Positions 14,101 to 27,100 are shown, counted from the stretch's first letter. The stretch is 64,000 nucleotides of DNA from Pocillopora verrucosa (GCF_036669915.1 NC_089325.1:8324359-8388358); one strand, 5' to 3'. Translations and numbers: made by a program. The notes: generated by a model from the sequence alone, not told the origin.

Positions 14101-14669
14101 TTCTTAATGATCAATAATGGTTTTTAAATTCCATGCACTTACGACAGCATCTTGAAACAAGTTGTGGCCTTTGCCATTAGCGTTGTGTTGTTTATAAGTA
14201 TGTGAATGATTTCCTCCAATTCCTGAACAAGATTTTAAGAGTGGCCATTGTAGAGATATTCAAAATGTTAAGTATGGCAAGATTTCCGTATAACCCCATA
14301 CTTCACTATGCATATAATTGTTTGATAAACGAAAACATTGGTGGAAGTAATACTTAACTTTTGGAGGCGATACTTTGTGTCGGAAAAGAATGGGGTTTTT
14401 ACAGACATCTTTCCATCATCTCTTATCAGGCAAGGTTTAAAACGAAGAATAATAATGACGGTGGGATTGTCAAACAATCAAAACATATTCTTAGCTTCAA
14501 ACTATCTCATTTTTAAAGCTTCAAAAACTATCTACCTCAAGGTAAGGCTTTTTCACAACTGAAATAAACATGTCAGCTCACCTGTTAGCAGTAACGAAAA
14601 GCACAAGGCAAGCACAACCACACTAAACGGACACATGCTTTGAATATCACGGGTTGAAGTCATTCCCAT
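2135..14669 (-). CDS. Receptor tyrosine kinase with seven Ig domains (VEGFR/FGFR-like)
   Basis: Fifteen exons: 14669-14582, 12793-12515, 11991-11668, 10580-10242, 9843-9526, 8990-8694, 8074-7742, 6893-6624, 6351-6152, 5659-5368, 5025-4724, 4150-3957, 3550-3307, 3003-2885, 2411-2135. They total 3876 nt, or 1291 residues plus stop. Exon 1 encodes a signal peptide, with an in-frame TAA directly before the ATG. Exons 2-8 each encode one Ig domain with paired Cys (about residues 30-749). A membrane helix lies near 770-795, followed by a basic stop-transfer stretch. The kinase (about 825-1155) has [23 protein letters not shown] and WSFG motifs, and activation-loop tyrosines in [22 protein letters not shown] and [11 protein letters not shown] resemble VEGFR; the short linker in place of the usual kinase insert resembles FGFR. 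The tail has several tyrosines. The protein probably sits at the cell surface and signals on growth-factor binding. The ligand cannot be told from sequence, and assignment to VEGFR over PDGFR or FGFR is uncertain. Confidence 0.92.
6098..6127. repeat. CAAA microsatellite
   Basis: Short run of CAAA units with one interruption (CGAA). It lies in the intron just after the transmembrane exon of the receptor kinase. Confidence 0.8.
6980..7512. repeat. Homopyrimidine (plus) / homopurine (minus) minisatellite in a receptor-kinase intron
   Basis: About 530 bases are almost pure C/T on the plus strand. Higher-order units are visible. A 64-bp unit containing CATACTG or CGTACTG recurs at 7304, 7368 and 7432. 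A longer unit, with offset about 141 bp, repeats a CGATCCCTTCTCC segment at 7111 and 7252. The tract lies between the sixth and seventh Ig exons. The long open frames across it are low-complexity artefacts. Confidence 0.85.
11410..11570. repeat. Degenerate short repeat in a receptor-kinase intron
   Basis: Several imperfect copies of a module resembling AGGGGCACTTATTAGAATAG follow one another between the second and third Ig exons. This may be a degraded interspersed repeat, and no terminal inverted repeats are obvious. Confidence 0.45.
12958..13017. repeat. 13-bp tandem repeat
   Basis: About 4.6 copies of TGCCCTGTGCAAA, the first with one mismatch, in the first intron of the receptor kinase. 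The units abut with no spacers, so this is a minisatellite and not a CRISPR-type array. Confidence 0.9.
14582..14669 (-). other. Signal-peptide exon of the receptor kinase
   Basis: The ATG at 14669 follows an in-frame TAA. The exon encodes a short polar N terminus ([11 protein letters not shown]) and then a hydrophobic core ([13 protein letters not shown]). It ends at CAG|gtgagc in phase 1 and joins exactly to the first Ig exon at 12793. Confidence 0.8.
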
Positions 14670-15152
14670 TTAAGCAATGTTAGGAGCCGTGTTTAGATAG
14701 ACAGCGCAGACAGTTTTACAGTTTTAAAGGTCGTACGTGCTTCGTCAAGACATTCGAAGCAAAGTCTCATTCAGCTGTACGTCACCTCACAGCTATTATA
14801 TTGGTACGTCGGCAAGTTGTTTATACCCAATGAATTTTCCACTCAAAGAGCTTTCAAAATTTATATTTCCAGCCATTTCTCGGTTTACAAAAACATCATC
14901 GACGCAAGTATCCACACATCTGCTTTGCTTCTTACTTTGATTGAACTTATGACATACTCCACTTTTTCTGTATCAGCCTTAACCGCGCCCAATCGTGAAA
15001 GGACTGGGGAATTGTTTTCACTTCCCATCATTACTATCGGCAATCTGTTTATATGCTTCGAGATTGATGATCGCCTTCCTTGAGGGCCAGCTGTTTCAAA
15101 CGAAATATCCCAACTACTAACCCAGATTTTAGCCTTGTGGCCAAGTGCTAAG
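14670..15152. promoter_or_regulatory. Shared divergent promoter region: receptor kinase / BTB-Kelch
   Basis: The start codons of the minus-strand receptor kinase (14669) and the plus-strand BTB-Kelch gene (15153) are only 483 bp apart, head to head. Both 5' UTRs and both core promoters must lie here unless distant non-coding 5' exons exist. No clear TATA box was identified. Confidence 0.5.
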
Positions 15153-16966
15153 ATGAATTCTCTCGGAGAACCTGTCACAGTGTCCGAAAAGCAAGGTTTT
15201 TGTGAGGAAATGATGAAACGCCTCGATCTACAGCGAAGAAACGAACATTTTTGTGATGTAATTCTTGAAGTTGGTTCAGGTGATGATCAAGCTCGTTTGA
15301 AGTGTCACAGAATCGTGTTATGTGCAGCAAGTCCGTTCTTTTACAACGCTTTGAACAATGACATGAAAGAGAAGAAAGAAGGTGTGATCAAATTGAAACA
15401 GACAAGTAAAAGTATGAAGGAAGTACTGGAGTATGTTTACACAGGGCAAGTCGATGTCAATGAAAACAACGCTTATGAGCTCCTGGCAGCAGGGGACTAT
15501 TTTTTGATTCCAAGCTTGAAAGATTTTTCGGCTACTTTTATTTAAAAAAGCTTAGTGCTTTGAACTGTGTCGCTGCTTATTATTCAGCCATTAAGTATCG
15601 GTGTGAAAAATTAAGGGAAGGAGCCAAGGATTTTATTCATGCCCACTTTGAAACGGTCACAAAATACGACGGGTTTCTAAATTTGAGCGTTGAACAAGTG
15701 GAAGAGTGGATTTCTAGTGACGAAATAATCGTGGATGGCGAAGAGCGGGTCTTTGAGATAATTCTTAGATGGTTCGAGGCACATAAGGGAAGGAATCAAC
15801 GACATTTTTACAACTTGTTACATCACGTTCGGTGTGTTTATGTGCCACATGACTATCTGTTTAAAGTCATGTTACCTCATCCTTTTGTGAACAAAAATTC
15901 GAAGTGCTCGACTTTAGTGTTAGAAGCCATGAAGATGGCTTTTAATGGAACAGGAGAATGTTTCTTCTCCCAGTCACCAAGAAATTGCCTGAAAACTCAT
16001 GAAGACGCCATTTTTGCTGCACTTGCACTGGAGAATAACAACAGGCACGGCCAAGTACACCTGTTAGGCTACTTCCCTTTGCTGGATGAGTGGCGTCAAC
16101 TTGATCTTCCTGATGAAATGAAACTAAAAAATTTTGATGTTCTCACTAGTGCTTATCATGGAAAATGGTATCTTCTTGGTGAAGACAACAGAAATCGTCG
16201 GGGAAGAGTTTCTTTTGGTGCAAGACCTTCCCCTATAAAACTTGCTCAGCGTTACAACCCAACACTGAACCGATGGGATCCTGTCCAGGGTCCTTTAAAA
16301 GTGCTTCGTGGATTTGCTGTAGTTACATTCCAAGGTTTCTTGTTTGTTATCGGTGGGGAGAGTGAGAATGGCTTTAAACTGAACACTGTTCAAAGGTACA
16401 ATTCTGAAACAAATATCTGGCAGGAGATTTCTCCACTGAGTAGCCCTAGATCAAACCTCTGTGCATTGGCTGATGAACAATACATGTATGCTATTGGTGG
16501 AGATGGCTACCTTAAAACTGTTGAAAGATTTGATCAGAGAACTAACACTTGGAAAAAGTGTCCTTCCATTCGAACAGGTAGACAAAATGCTGGTGGAGCA
16601 GCCATGAAACAAAAATTGTTTGTATTTGGAGGACTTCAACCAAACTCAACGGTTGGAGACCCGTGTGAAATGTACAATTCATCTTCCAACACATGGACTG
16701 GAATCTCGAGTGTGGTAGCACCAAGGGGCCGGGCAAGTGCTGTGAGTTTCAAAGGAAAGATATATGTGTTAGGATGCTTTCATAATGAACAGGGAAGAGA
16801 GGAGAACAAACAGTGTCTGAAAATCTATGACATTGATAAGAATGACTGGGAGGACTGCAAAGACATTCACATTTCTGGTGACTTACGATGCACACTTTCT
16901 TGCATAAGGGTATTAAGTAAAGTGGCAAACTCATACCGTACAAATGAAACCAATGTTTTTTTATAA
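15153..16966 (+). CDS. BTB-BACK-Kelch protein (KLHL family), single exon, apparent 1-base frameshift
   Basis: Probably a substrate adaptor for a Cullin-3 ubiquitin ligase, as for KLHL proteins generally. The frame opens at ATG 15153 (MNSLGEP) and encodes a BTB domain, with HFCDVILEVG, KCHRIVLCAASPFF and VLEYVYTG typical of the family. It stops at TAA 15543-15545 just after DFSATFI. The BACK domain (CVAAYYSAIKYRCEKL) and about five kelch repeats (FLFVIGGE, YMYAIGGDG, KLFVFGG) continue in another frame to TAA at 16964-16966. One extra base in the T/A run at 15537-15549 would give a continuous 604-residue protein, the usual KLHL length. Every expected domain is present and the rest of the frame is clean, so an assembly error, a recent lesion or an allelic indel is likelier than an old pseudogene. 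The listed CDS therefore contains the shift. Confidence 0.85.
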
Positions 16967-17277
16967 CTTGTCAATTATGTTGAAATATATGTTAATGAGA
17001 GAAGCAAATTAGACAATTTGATAACGGGAAAGCTTGATGATTGTGAATATCTCTTACCATGAGGAGAACAATCTCTATCTTGATCAATGTTTAATCTCTA
17101 CCTGTCTATCCTAGTATCATCCAAACTATCTTAAGTAAATGAGAGTAGAAAATTGCTCTGATTTGAGCTTCACACCGCTTTTATTCATGAACAGGTGGAG
17201 AGACTAAAGTGGGTGTTGTATATGCAAATTTTGTGGCAATTGCACAGCCTGAGGAGTTTGGGCAGAGCATGCAACTT

Positions 17278-17283
17278 AATAAA
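17278..17283 (+). terminator. Possible polyadenylation signal for BTB-Kelch gene
   Basis: AATAAA on the plus strand about 310 nt after the stop codon, with no nearer canonical hexamer noticed. Confidence 0.35.
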
Positions 17284-17883
17284 GATGGCGAAATATCTAC
17301 TCTGCGGTGCTATCTACAAGTTCACCATAGTATCGCTTTGATTAATACTATCAGTAATTGAGGGTGCTTATAGAGGTGAAGAGAAAACTACAGATAATGA
17401 TGAAGAAATAACAAGCAAATGCGAACATGTAAGTGAAAAGTAACACCAAAAACCAAAACAGATGAAAAATGCACAAAAAACGGAACTAACTGTGCCGCTG
17501 AAATTATGGCATGGACAGTTATGACAGCATCTTTCACTTAGAACTTACAAACCTGCCCCTGACAGCATGAAGGACATGATATTTGAAAAAAAGATCAAAT
17601 CTTCCATCTTAAGAGTTTTTTTAACTTTCTTTTGTTGCGCGTAGCTGTAAACTAGCAAGGTGCACCGGCAAATTAAATCGCAACTGTTCTAGACGACGAA
17701 ATACATGACTTGCGAGACATGAGAAGAGCAACACTGTCAATGAGTTAACAAAGTAGATTTTCTTTTTCAATCAAGCGTTATGAACCTTGAGTAGAGTTTT
17801 CGTAACCCCTTTACAGTAGCAGCCACTGTGGTATATATCTCTGGATTCGCGGGGAATCTTCCATGACATTCATCAATCAGCAG

Positions 17884-20027
17884 TTAAACGGTTGATTTAT
17901 TATTCGGGAAAAAAAAAATCACATCACCCTGTCTGATAACTTGCCCTTTAACATTTCCCTTCATGACGGTTTGGAGTCTTTCCTTAAGATCAGCTTCCTT
18001 CTGGAATTGTTGGTTCTCCTCTTCAAGAGTGATATATGACGATCTCCCTAGGAACACTCAATGTTAAACGATTTACACATTTGTCTCGTCATCTGGCACA
18101 TGAAGTACAATACACACTGTCTGGTTTCAATTACAAACATATCATGTTTTAATCGTCACGCTATTGTTCATACTGAATGTCTCGAGTAAAGTGCAAATGT
18201 CTTCGTCGAGGACGTTACATCCAGTCATCTGAAATTGACTACTCAAGCGGGGACATCAGGTGAGAGAAACGTGAAGTAAATACGCTAGCCAAAATTCTCG
18301 GTGCTAATAGATTGATAGATGTGGAATCTGCCTCGAAAATCCTAGTTTCTCCGAAGCCATTGTCATTTAATATGGTGTAGAAACAACATTTACTTTTTCA
18401 ATAGTACACAGACAGTGCTGGGATAATTTGTGGTGAGCGCTTAAGTAAACAATGTTTTTATGATCAACTTCAGTGCGCATTCAGGTGATCAAGACCGATC
18501 AAGAACACAGACTCAGGATATTTTGTTCTACGCTTTTTTCACAAATAGCATGAATGTGTTTGATTCCTGTCTCGGAAAAGCTGAAATACCTGTAAATGGC
18601 TTGCAACACGATACATCTAATTGGTAACGGCACTTTTTCAAACTTGGACGCTTCACTTTTCTATAATGCGAAGATCAGCGGTATATTACCTCTCCTGATG
18701 TGAAATTACTCAGAATTTCATAGCTATAGAACTCGTGAGGTTCGCAAACATATCATTCTGGTCACAAGAGGTAACAGATACATTTGACCTGTTGCTTCAT
18801 AAAACACTAGTGAGACGAACTTGAAATTGCATGAACATTTAGTAGTTAACTGACGATATTGCATATGAACTTACGACTGAGATCTGGAGCGCATTCCCCT
18901 GGTTGTAGTAAGAGGCAGGGCGGAACTTCCTTCCCACATTTAAAATCCTGATAACCAAATTGTCCAATAATCTTATTCTGTTTGCTTTGCGAATAGTCTC
19001 GAGAAGGCTCTGCGTTCCCTACGCGCTTGTAAGACCTGGCTAGCGGTGGACGGCATTGTTTCACCAAAGCTAGTAAGGCTTTATCTATGTTTGTAAGCTT
19101 CCACAATAAAATTGAAGGATCAGAGAAAAGTCTTTGATTGAGTCGCAGACAAAAATATCTAATACTTTGCAACAAAAGTGGAAGAATTCTCTAACCTTTG
19201 CTACATGGTACAATCAAGTGCACAACGTCCTCTGAAGGTGAAATCGAGAAGTGAAAGCATATTTAAGTTGTCTAGAAGTTGTGAGTATTAAAAGCGTGTC
19301 GTTATAAGTGTTGGAAGTGCGAGATTCAATAAATTTTGTTCGAGATTGTTGCAGGGATCCCACGCTGTCGGAAACTGCACAACTAGATTCATTTGCTGGG
19401 ACACCCCGTCTCCGCGGCCCCCCCTTAACATTGGTCTGCAACATGGCATAGAAACATTCGCAGTTAAACAACATTGGATGGGGAGGAGGGGCGAAAGAGC
19501 ATCACAGACGTTGTTCTGGAGAAGTGTCCAAGTTAGGTCTGCCGGGGAGTCAAGGTGATTTCAAACAAAGCCACCTTTCATTTCGAACTTGTGTCGTCCA
19601 GATGACATCACAAGTGGAATTTGGAATAAATTCAGACCCAGTCCTAAAACAGCTTTTATATCTGAACGCGAAAATTTTTATTCAAGCCGATATTATTTTC
19701 AAGTCTTACTTAAAAGAAATCGTCGTCATTCTTAAATGTAGGGTAATTCAGGTAGACACCTGGTAATCAGTCCACCAGACAAATTTGAAATGTTCCCTGT
19801 TATGACAACAGACTGCGATACAAAACAGACAAAGAAAAGACGCCAGTATCAAATGACTCGAGACGTTTTCTCAGATCTGGTGGAGGATTTCTGTTTCTGA
19901 AGATTTCTTTTAAGCCTAGTGATATATATCGAAGGCGTTGTGAGCCAAGATGAATACGATGTGTGATCATGTTAATTGTTGTCACAATGTCCCGCAGAGA
20001 TTTTCCGAGGAAAAAAAATTCCAGCCT
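17884..20027 (-). CDS. Putative unrecognised gene, C-terminal part (low confidence)
   Basis: Two exons join well. One is about 19158-18875, with an acceptor after TATTAG and a strong donor C|GTAAGT. The other is 18047-17884, with an acceptor after CCTAG and a TAA stop. Phase 1 is kept across the join, and the last exon reads as a short charged helix (ITLEEENQQFQKEADLKERL) before the stop. A third open segment, 20027 to about 19803, starts after a TTCTTCTTAG acceptor and reads like protein (SLRDIVTTINMITHRIHLG), but its link to the next exon needs a weak donor. I do not recognise the family. It could be an unannotated small gene, a pseudogene or chance open frames, and the 5' end is unresolved. 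Confidence 0.3.
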
Positions 20028-21160
20028 CTAAGAAGAATTTTTTCCCGGGCCACTGTTTATGTTTGTTCCTTTTAAAATTCTCCTTTTGATTCGTATTTTG
20101 GGCGAGCGAATTCTCCCGCAATCTCGAGAATCAATCGGCAAACTGTGAGGCGCTATTGGTTAGCACGTGCAAAACTGATCGTGTAGCTTCCATATTCTTT
20201 CTTGCGGTCTTAAAAGAAAATTAACTTCGACTGCCACAGTCCCACAGAGATAGAGAAGACTTCTAAATGTTTTTATTCTCAAGAAAAAAAAATCCAAAGA
20301 TTTATGCAGACAAGCTTTTCTTGTTATAACTGAATAGGCCTTTGTTCTTTAAAGAAGTGGTTGACTGGTCGCCGTGCTGAAGTGATATCCAGAACACATC
20401 CGCGGAGTGGTTCTTCACTTGTCCCTTCTCAGTCAGTTTTACATCTCATTTTATTGTGACGAGTCTCGGTTCATCCTTAGGGTATTGCCGTTACTGTTAT
20501 TGTAGTGCTCAGTCTGGGAGATTTTATTCGAGTCTGGCTGTTTTAATCCATTGTGAAAATTATTGGCGTGACTTGAAACATGGCACGCGATCGAACGCGA
20601 ATAAATTGTTGTCGGAACTTATGACGGATGTCAACACTTTAGTGACAATTATAGGTTGATAAACATTCGGAAGTTGGTTTATTACAGTTTGTTTGCCTGT
20701 TTAAAGATATTAATCTGATTATCTCTTCAAGACGTTAAAAAAACTACCAGACGCTAGAGTTGATTTTTCAAATTTTTAAATAATTAAAGGTATTAATAAA
20801 AATCACTTGGGCGTGAGTAATTACTGCAAAAGTTGATTCATTGTGTGAAAGGATTTTATTCTACATATGAAATAATTCCATATTTACATGAAATTAGAAA
20901 TGCTCTTTGCGTATCTGTTTGTCTTTCCGTGAAAATTAAAGGAAAGTTTGAAAATCTCTCTAAATCCATCGAGCATTTCAGCACTAAATTTTTCATGATA
21001 CTTTGAACCAAAGAGCTGTTCGAGCCATATCAAGGACTTTGATTTTATTCAGACGAATGCACGTTTGTTATCTATATCACTTTAGGATATTTGCATAAGA
21101 AAGCCCGCAACTTATCGAGCAGTCACTAACCCAGGGCTTGTTTCGCGCCTGTTGCCGGCG
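20028..21160. other. Upstream region of the CH/LIM gene
   Basis: AT-rich stretch with no recognised coding exon. It should contain the promoter and 5' UTR of the CH/LIM gene that starts at 21161. A plus-strand open frame at 20456-20659 lacks protein character or splice context. Confidence 0.45.
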
Positions 21161-24100
21161 ATGGCTTCGTCCTCCGAGTCAAGACAGGAAGGTAAAAGGA
21201 GACTCAGCACTCGAGAGCAACGAGAGCAGTTCAACATCTACATAAATTCAGATCCTGCACTTATTGAGTCGAGAAGATGGATAGAGGTAAGCTTTCTTCA
21301 CTTCAGAACCAGATGAAGGATTTGCATTTTGTTGTTCGCACAAGTACATTTTATCCGTCATTGAATGGGCTCTGATCAAGCCTTTACTTACTTAATTTTT
21401 CAGGAGGTGACCAGAAAGGAATTTAAAAGTCACAATTTTCGAGAATCCCTTGCTGATGGCATTCTTCTCTGCGAGTGAGTACATAAAGCACTGAGTTTGT
21501 TTACGAATGATGTTAGATTTTTGTAAAAACGTCAAAAATTAGGTAATCCTACGACTATTGCTGGTTATTTTTCTGTATCATTTTAACTATTGTTTTAACT
21601 TGAGAAAACGTGACTCTATAATTTCATGGGATAACTTAGAAGGTGTTCGTATCGCGTAAGTTATTATTATTTTGAGATATCTGAGGAATAGCTGTTTTAA
21701 ATTTGTCTCCGTTTGATATTTGTGACATGTAAAACCATCGATTGATCGTCTTTTAATGTGCTTGAAATAACTACTTTATTAACCAAGATGTGTTTATTAA
21801 CGCGATTCGACCATTTGAACGACAAGAAGCTTGATGTCACGTTCTGAAGAGGACAAAGCAAACTGGCTTCTGCAGTAAAAAGCAAAACGTCAGTGCTGCA
21901 AAATCAAAATAGGAAAAAACTTAATTAAACTGAAATTTTCATGAGGCCACCTGCCGGGCGCCACGTAGCATGTTACTGGGTGAAGTTTGTCTGTTTTCGA
22001 ATTTGAAATGAAGAACTGCTACATGAATAGCGTGCTTCCAAAACATTTTAGCCTAAGCCGGCAGCTATGAAATATGTGATGCATGGACCAACGAAACAAC
22101 TAATTCTTTCATTGGTAATTGTATGCCAGTCTTGACCTAGTCTGGCGAGACTGTATCTGATGTAATTTACATTCATTAGCTAAACCTATTTGAACTGCGT
22201 GCTTGATATACTCTGAATTTGTGTTACTACCTCGCCATTTCTCCTCATTGGCCTTAGAGTATCATTATGAATGTTACAAATGTGCGAAGGAAAGTCCTGC
22301 TTTTTTGGCAATACAATCGTATAATTATATTGACCTCCCTTGATTTCCACTCTAACAATTTCATTATTGTTATCTTACTGTGAGGAAAACATCGATTATG
22401 ATCGGAAAAAACTCATTACAAGGCCTTGATCACATTATACAACCAGCAATAAATATCCAAAAATTGTGTTTCAGCGTACCAGTATGTCACGTGACAAGTT
22501 TTCCCTGAGTGCTCATTTACATACGATGCTCAGTTGAATGTTTTAGACTGATACACGAGGTCACAAACTGATATATCAAATATTGTAACTATGATTCTTA
22601 TATTCTAACGATCAAACTTATTTTATAGTCATATTTTACGTTTTACAAGATTTGCGCATAGTAAAATTAGAAAGTTAAAAAATTCCTTTGTATTTCCAGA
22701 TTAGTCGAAATTGTTGGAGGTATCTCACTTGGTCGAATAAACCGTCTACCGATTGCGTACGCTGGAATTGTAAGTAGTGGATTGAAGTGGTTAAACCCCC
22801 CCCACCCCCCCCCCCTCTTAACCATGTTTGTGCGGAAGATTGAAGCCCGCCTGAGATAATCATGAAGACTTCCTGAGAACAGAGTTGAATTGCCCAAAAC
22901 TTAGATCAGGCTGGTTCCAGTAACTGATACAAACACTGACGGATGGTGGTCAACAACTTACAAATGTTCTTATTTAGGGAGATGTTTCATAGCTGATAAA
23001 CATTCAAAGCATGTCGTCGCATGCATCAGAAACGCCAACCAGTGATTAAGTGAATCAATGCCATTTTTTTTCTAAATTTTGCACATATGCCTCATTTAGT
23101 TTCTTATTTTTTTTCCTATTTCCTTCATTAGAATACAAACAGGCTGGTATTTTTCACGTTGGTGCATAAGAGCAACTAAGCAGCGAGTTCTTAGTACCTT
23201 AATGATGTGCTACTAATTTTCCCATGTCTTCAATAATATTTTTTTCATATCTTCAATACAACAGGACAATATCAACTTATTTTTCAAAGCCTGCGAAAGA
23301 CTGGGATTGCAAAGGCTTCATCTTTTTGACGTCACTGATCTTCACGAAGTGACGATCCGACGCGGTGATTCAACGTAAGTAAAGATCATTAAACTTTTAC
23401 ATCAGACACAATGCAAGCTTGAAGACTGATTTGTAAACACGTTTTTTTTTAATGTTGATAATTTCAAGACTAACAATTTTTAAGTAGGTCTAACTTAATA
23501 ATAAAAGAACTGAATATATACAGCCGGTAATTCTGTGGAGGTCTTAACTTTCGCACTTGCGAAGAGCAGTGATTTTAGAAAAAGAAGAATACAAACTGTC
23601 CATTTTTCGGTCGACAAGTATTACACCGTAAGAATATTTCTCACAATGAACCATTGGCTCTTCTGATTTTGGCTGGGGACAGGCTCCTGAATGGGCCTCG
23701 ATCAACAAGAGATGGTAAAAAGTGGCAGAGTAGCCGGCTAACGGGTCGATTGGGCGGTGGGACCAATTTCCCTTCGCTCTTTCGTTTTCACCAATTTATT
23801 TTTGGATTCTTTTCGAAAGCAATTTTTTTTAAATACAACATCCAGTTACCGAACGGTTGCTGATGAGCCAATTCGGGTAAGCCGGTATTCTACTTACATA
23901 TATATATAGCACGTTTTTTTACATACCGCGATCATATACCCTCTTCACTTGAGGATATACGATTTGCGTTTGCACGTGCAGCGGGGCTCTTTGTTCCGCG
24001 TTCTTTTTATTATGTTTGTCTCCGGAGATGTCGCAAAAAGGCTAAAAGACCGACGATCTTTTCTATAGAACGAGGTAGTTATCGCGGAACTTTAAAGGGT

Positions 24101-27100
24101 CCTGGTTGATATCGTATGAAACAAGATTAAATGAAACGCTTACCTCTGAGGTTGCCTCTGAAATAATAGCCACTTTGAAAAGACACTGATTCGAAATAAT
24201 AAGGACATCATTTTAAAATGACGTAAATGTAGGCAGGTCCAAAATCCGGACAAATTTGGAAAATTTCAAATTCCTTACACCATAGCGAAAAGTCGATTGT
24301 GTTTCATGTCACGCAGCATTTTATCGACTTAATTTGAAATCAAACGACTTACGAAGTACAAAGCATAATTAATTTTCTCTTCGACAATTTTAAGATTAAC
24401 ATACTGATGAGTTCACAGGATTTTCATTATTTTCGGTAGAAAGCAAGAAAAATAAATCTCGAATCTCAACGGAAGTCGCTTGTGTTACTTGCGCAATTTA
24501 TTTGGGTTACTGAATGCTCAAAAATAATCCTATTCACCGCGGAACGTTTTGTCTTTGCTCATTGTGGAATGCAAAGATTGTTCTAGGTATTGTTGTTAGA
24601 GTTGTATTGGGTTTGAAATCTTTTGATATTCCGCCGCGCTGTGTTTTCCTCTGGGACTTATACAGAAGCTTGTACTTGAGTGTTTGACTCTCATGTTTTC
24701 CATATTGCTCTCAGTCCGTTAAAACCGTAGGTATAATGAATGTATTTTACTTGTATTTACCTTCATTCGAATTCGTGTTTGTATTTATTGCGTCGCTGTC
24801 TGTGACTTGTCACAATGACATGCGAATTGAACAAGAGATCGCGCGACGCATTTTGATTAGTTGTTCGATTCGACTTGTGACTCGATTCCGGTCGAAAACA
24901 TATCCCTTACGCTGATAAGGATTCATTTCTTTCGAATTTCAGGTCATCGAGATTAAAGGAAACACAACGGAGGCTACAGAATGTAAGTACTAACAACAAT
25001 CTATTCAAAATCGTTATAATAATCTTTTTATCCCTGGAATAGATTCGTAATCTTCAAGCAGAAATCAAAATATACGTCTGGGTAACGTGGTTAAATCTCA
25101 AGCTCTGTACACCTTCTGGATGTCCCCGTACCTCGTTAGCACAAAAAAACCTGGGTTTCGATCGACTGTTTAAGAAATAATTTGGTTTTGCTCCGTAACG
25201 GTGATAGGGTTTGGTTTACGAACCAAAACTGTAAAGATCATATGTTATGAGTCTGGAGGTCGTCTGAATCGCCTTGGTGACTCGAAAACAGTCATAACAT
25301 GGAGCAACTGTATTTTCTTAGTTATTTTGTCATAACCACCCTTATAAGACGTTGTGTTTCCATTTTACAACACTTATTCCCTCGACTTCATAAAGGATTT
25401 AGTAATCGTAGATTTCGCCAACCGTCAACGACGGTAATTTATTTTTCTCGACCAAACGGTACGTAAATAGCACATACCCGATTGATTTCATTATGTTTCA
25501 TCAAAATGCAATTTATCTGTACGGATTTATTCGAAATCGATGGTTTTTAAAAGCACAATTTATTTTTATCAAAAAGAATTTTCAAGAGAGTAAGCTGGGC
25601 GCTTTACCCTGCTGCGGGGGTCAATTGATCGCCATTTTGAATTGTTCCTTGTTTATCAAGTGCGCGGGAATGAAATTTAAATTCCTCTGACGCCGAGGCA
25701 ACCAAGCGGAACCGCGGGCTCAATATCCTACATTTTGCCATCGGGATGTGAATATAACTGCGCAGTACAAAATCAAACAAAACTAAGAGATGGCGACACA
25801 AATGCGAAGAAGTTGACGCGACACAGGTAACAATTATAAATGAATTGTTACTTACTGTTTAGGTGAATATAAAAGTAGTTGAGATCTCCACCTCAAATGA
25901 AAGAATATTTGCGCGAATGAAACCGCAGCCTTAACATTATGGTTGACGCCATAACCTAATGTTATCCATAACTGGTTTTTTTTCACGCAAAGAGACAGAA
26001 CAGCTTTCACATGACGTTATTATATTGGATTTTTTTGCAGGTTACGATCACAATACTGTGGTTAGCCAAAGCAGCTCACAATCGAGGTTATCAGGGTCCT
26101 GCTCTTGACTACAGCTGCTTTGATCATCTAATTCCGGTAACAAAAAGCTCGAGGCTATTTATTTTACCATTTCATTTAAATCATAAACCATAAAATATAT
26201 TTTGTTAAAAGGAAAAAAAATAATATCGTGGCAAAGCACCCAGGATGCTTTCAAAACAATTTATCTTATATCACGAGTTTTGTATGACTCGTGATTAGCA
26301 GTATTTTGTCACGCGATAACAAGGCATGTTCTCCATCTACTTAAAGAAATAAATTTTTGATGCTGCTTCCATGCAATCAGTTACTTCCAATAATTATTAC
26401 CCTGTTCCATCAAACTAATCTTTGTCCTATGAATGTCTTTGTTGCACTCCGGATATTTCTTCAGCCAAAAATGGAAGTGTATCAATTGCGTGATAGGAAA
26501 GTTGTGGGTGATTTTACGTAGCGAAAAATAGTCTATCAAGTGATGTTTGTCTAACCTGCATGAAAAAGTAAAGAGGAAACTACTACCGAAAGAGAGAGTG
26601 GTATTCTTTCAATAAACCAGACTTACTTGCGAATTTTCTTTGCAGCAAACGAATTTCGGCAAAAAGAGGCGAGGGTCACGAAAGAGACATTCTTTAAGTG
26701 AACTAGAAACGCGAGACAAAGTGTTTGATAGGATTGACATTAGTGACAAGAAGGAGAAATTTCGGAATCTTGAAAACCAAGCCAAGCAGGTAAGCATCCA
26801 ATTTCTTGGCTTCAGTTGATAATCACAGTAGTTTACAAGTACTCTAAACCACAAAAATCAGACTGCGTATTTTGCTTGTCTCATGAAAGCCAGGTTGAAA
26901 GGCCTGGGACAAGTGCTAAAAAACAAGTTTGGCGGGGGGAGGTTTCGAGGAGGAGGAGGAGGGGATTTAGATGTCTAGCTTCCACGAGGGAAGGTTCTCG
27001 CGCGATTCCTTTCGCGCCGCGCAATCAAACCACCTGTTTGGTACGTAGTCAGTGAGCTACAGAGAGGTAGTGGATCTTGAGGCAAGCCAATATTTGCTTT

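Noticed and set aside
15135..15152. Upstream extension of the KLHL frame
   Set aside because: It begins at TTG, not ATG; the first ATG is 15153 and the BTB domain is complete from there.
20456..20659. Plus-strand open frame upstream of the CH/LIM start
   Set aside because: No recognisable protein features, no ATG in good context and no splice link to the gene.
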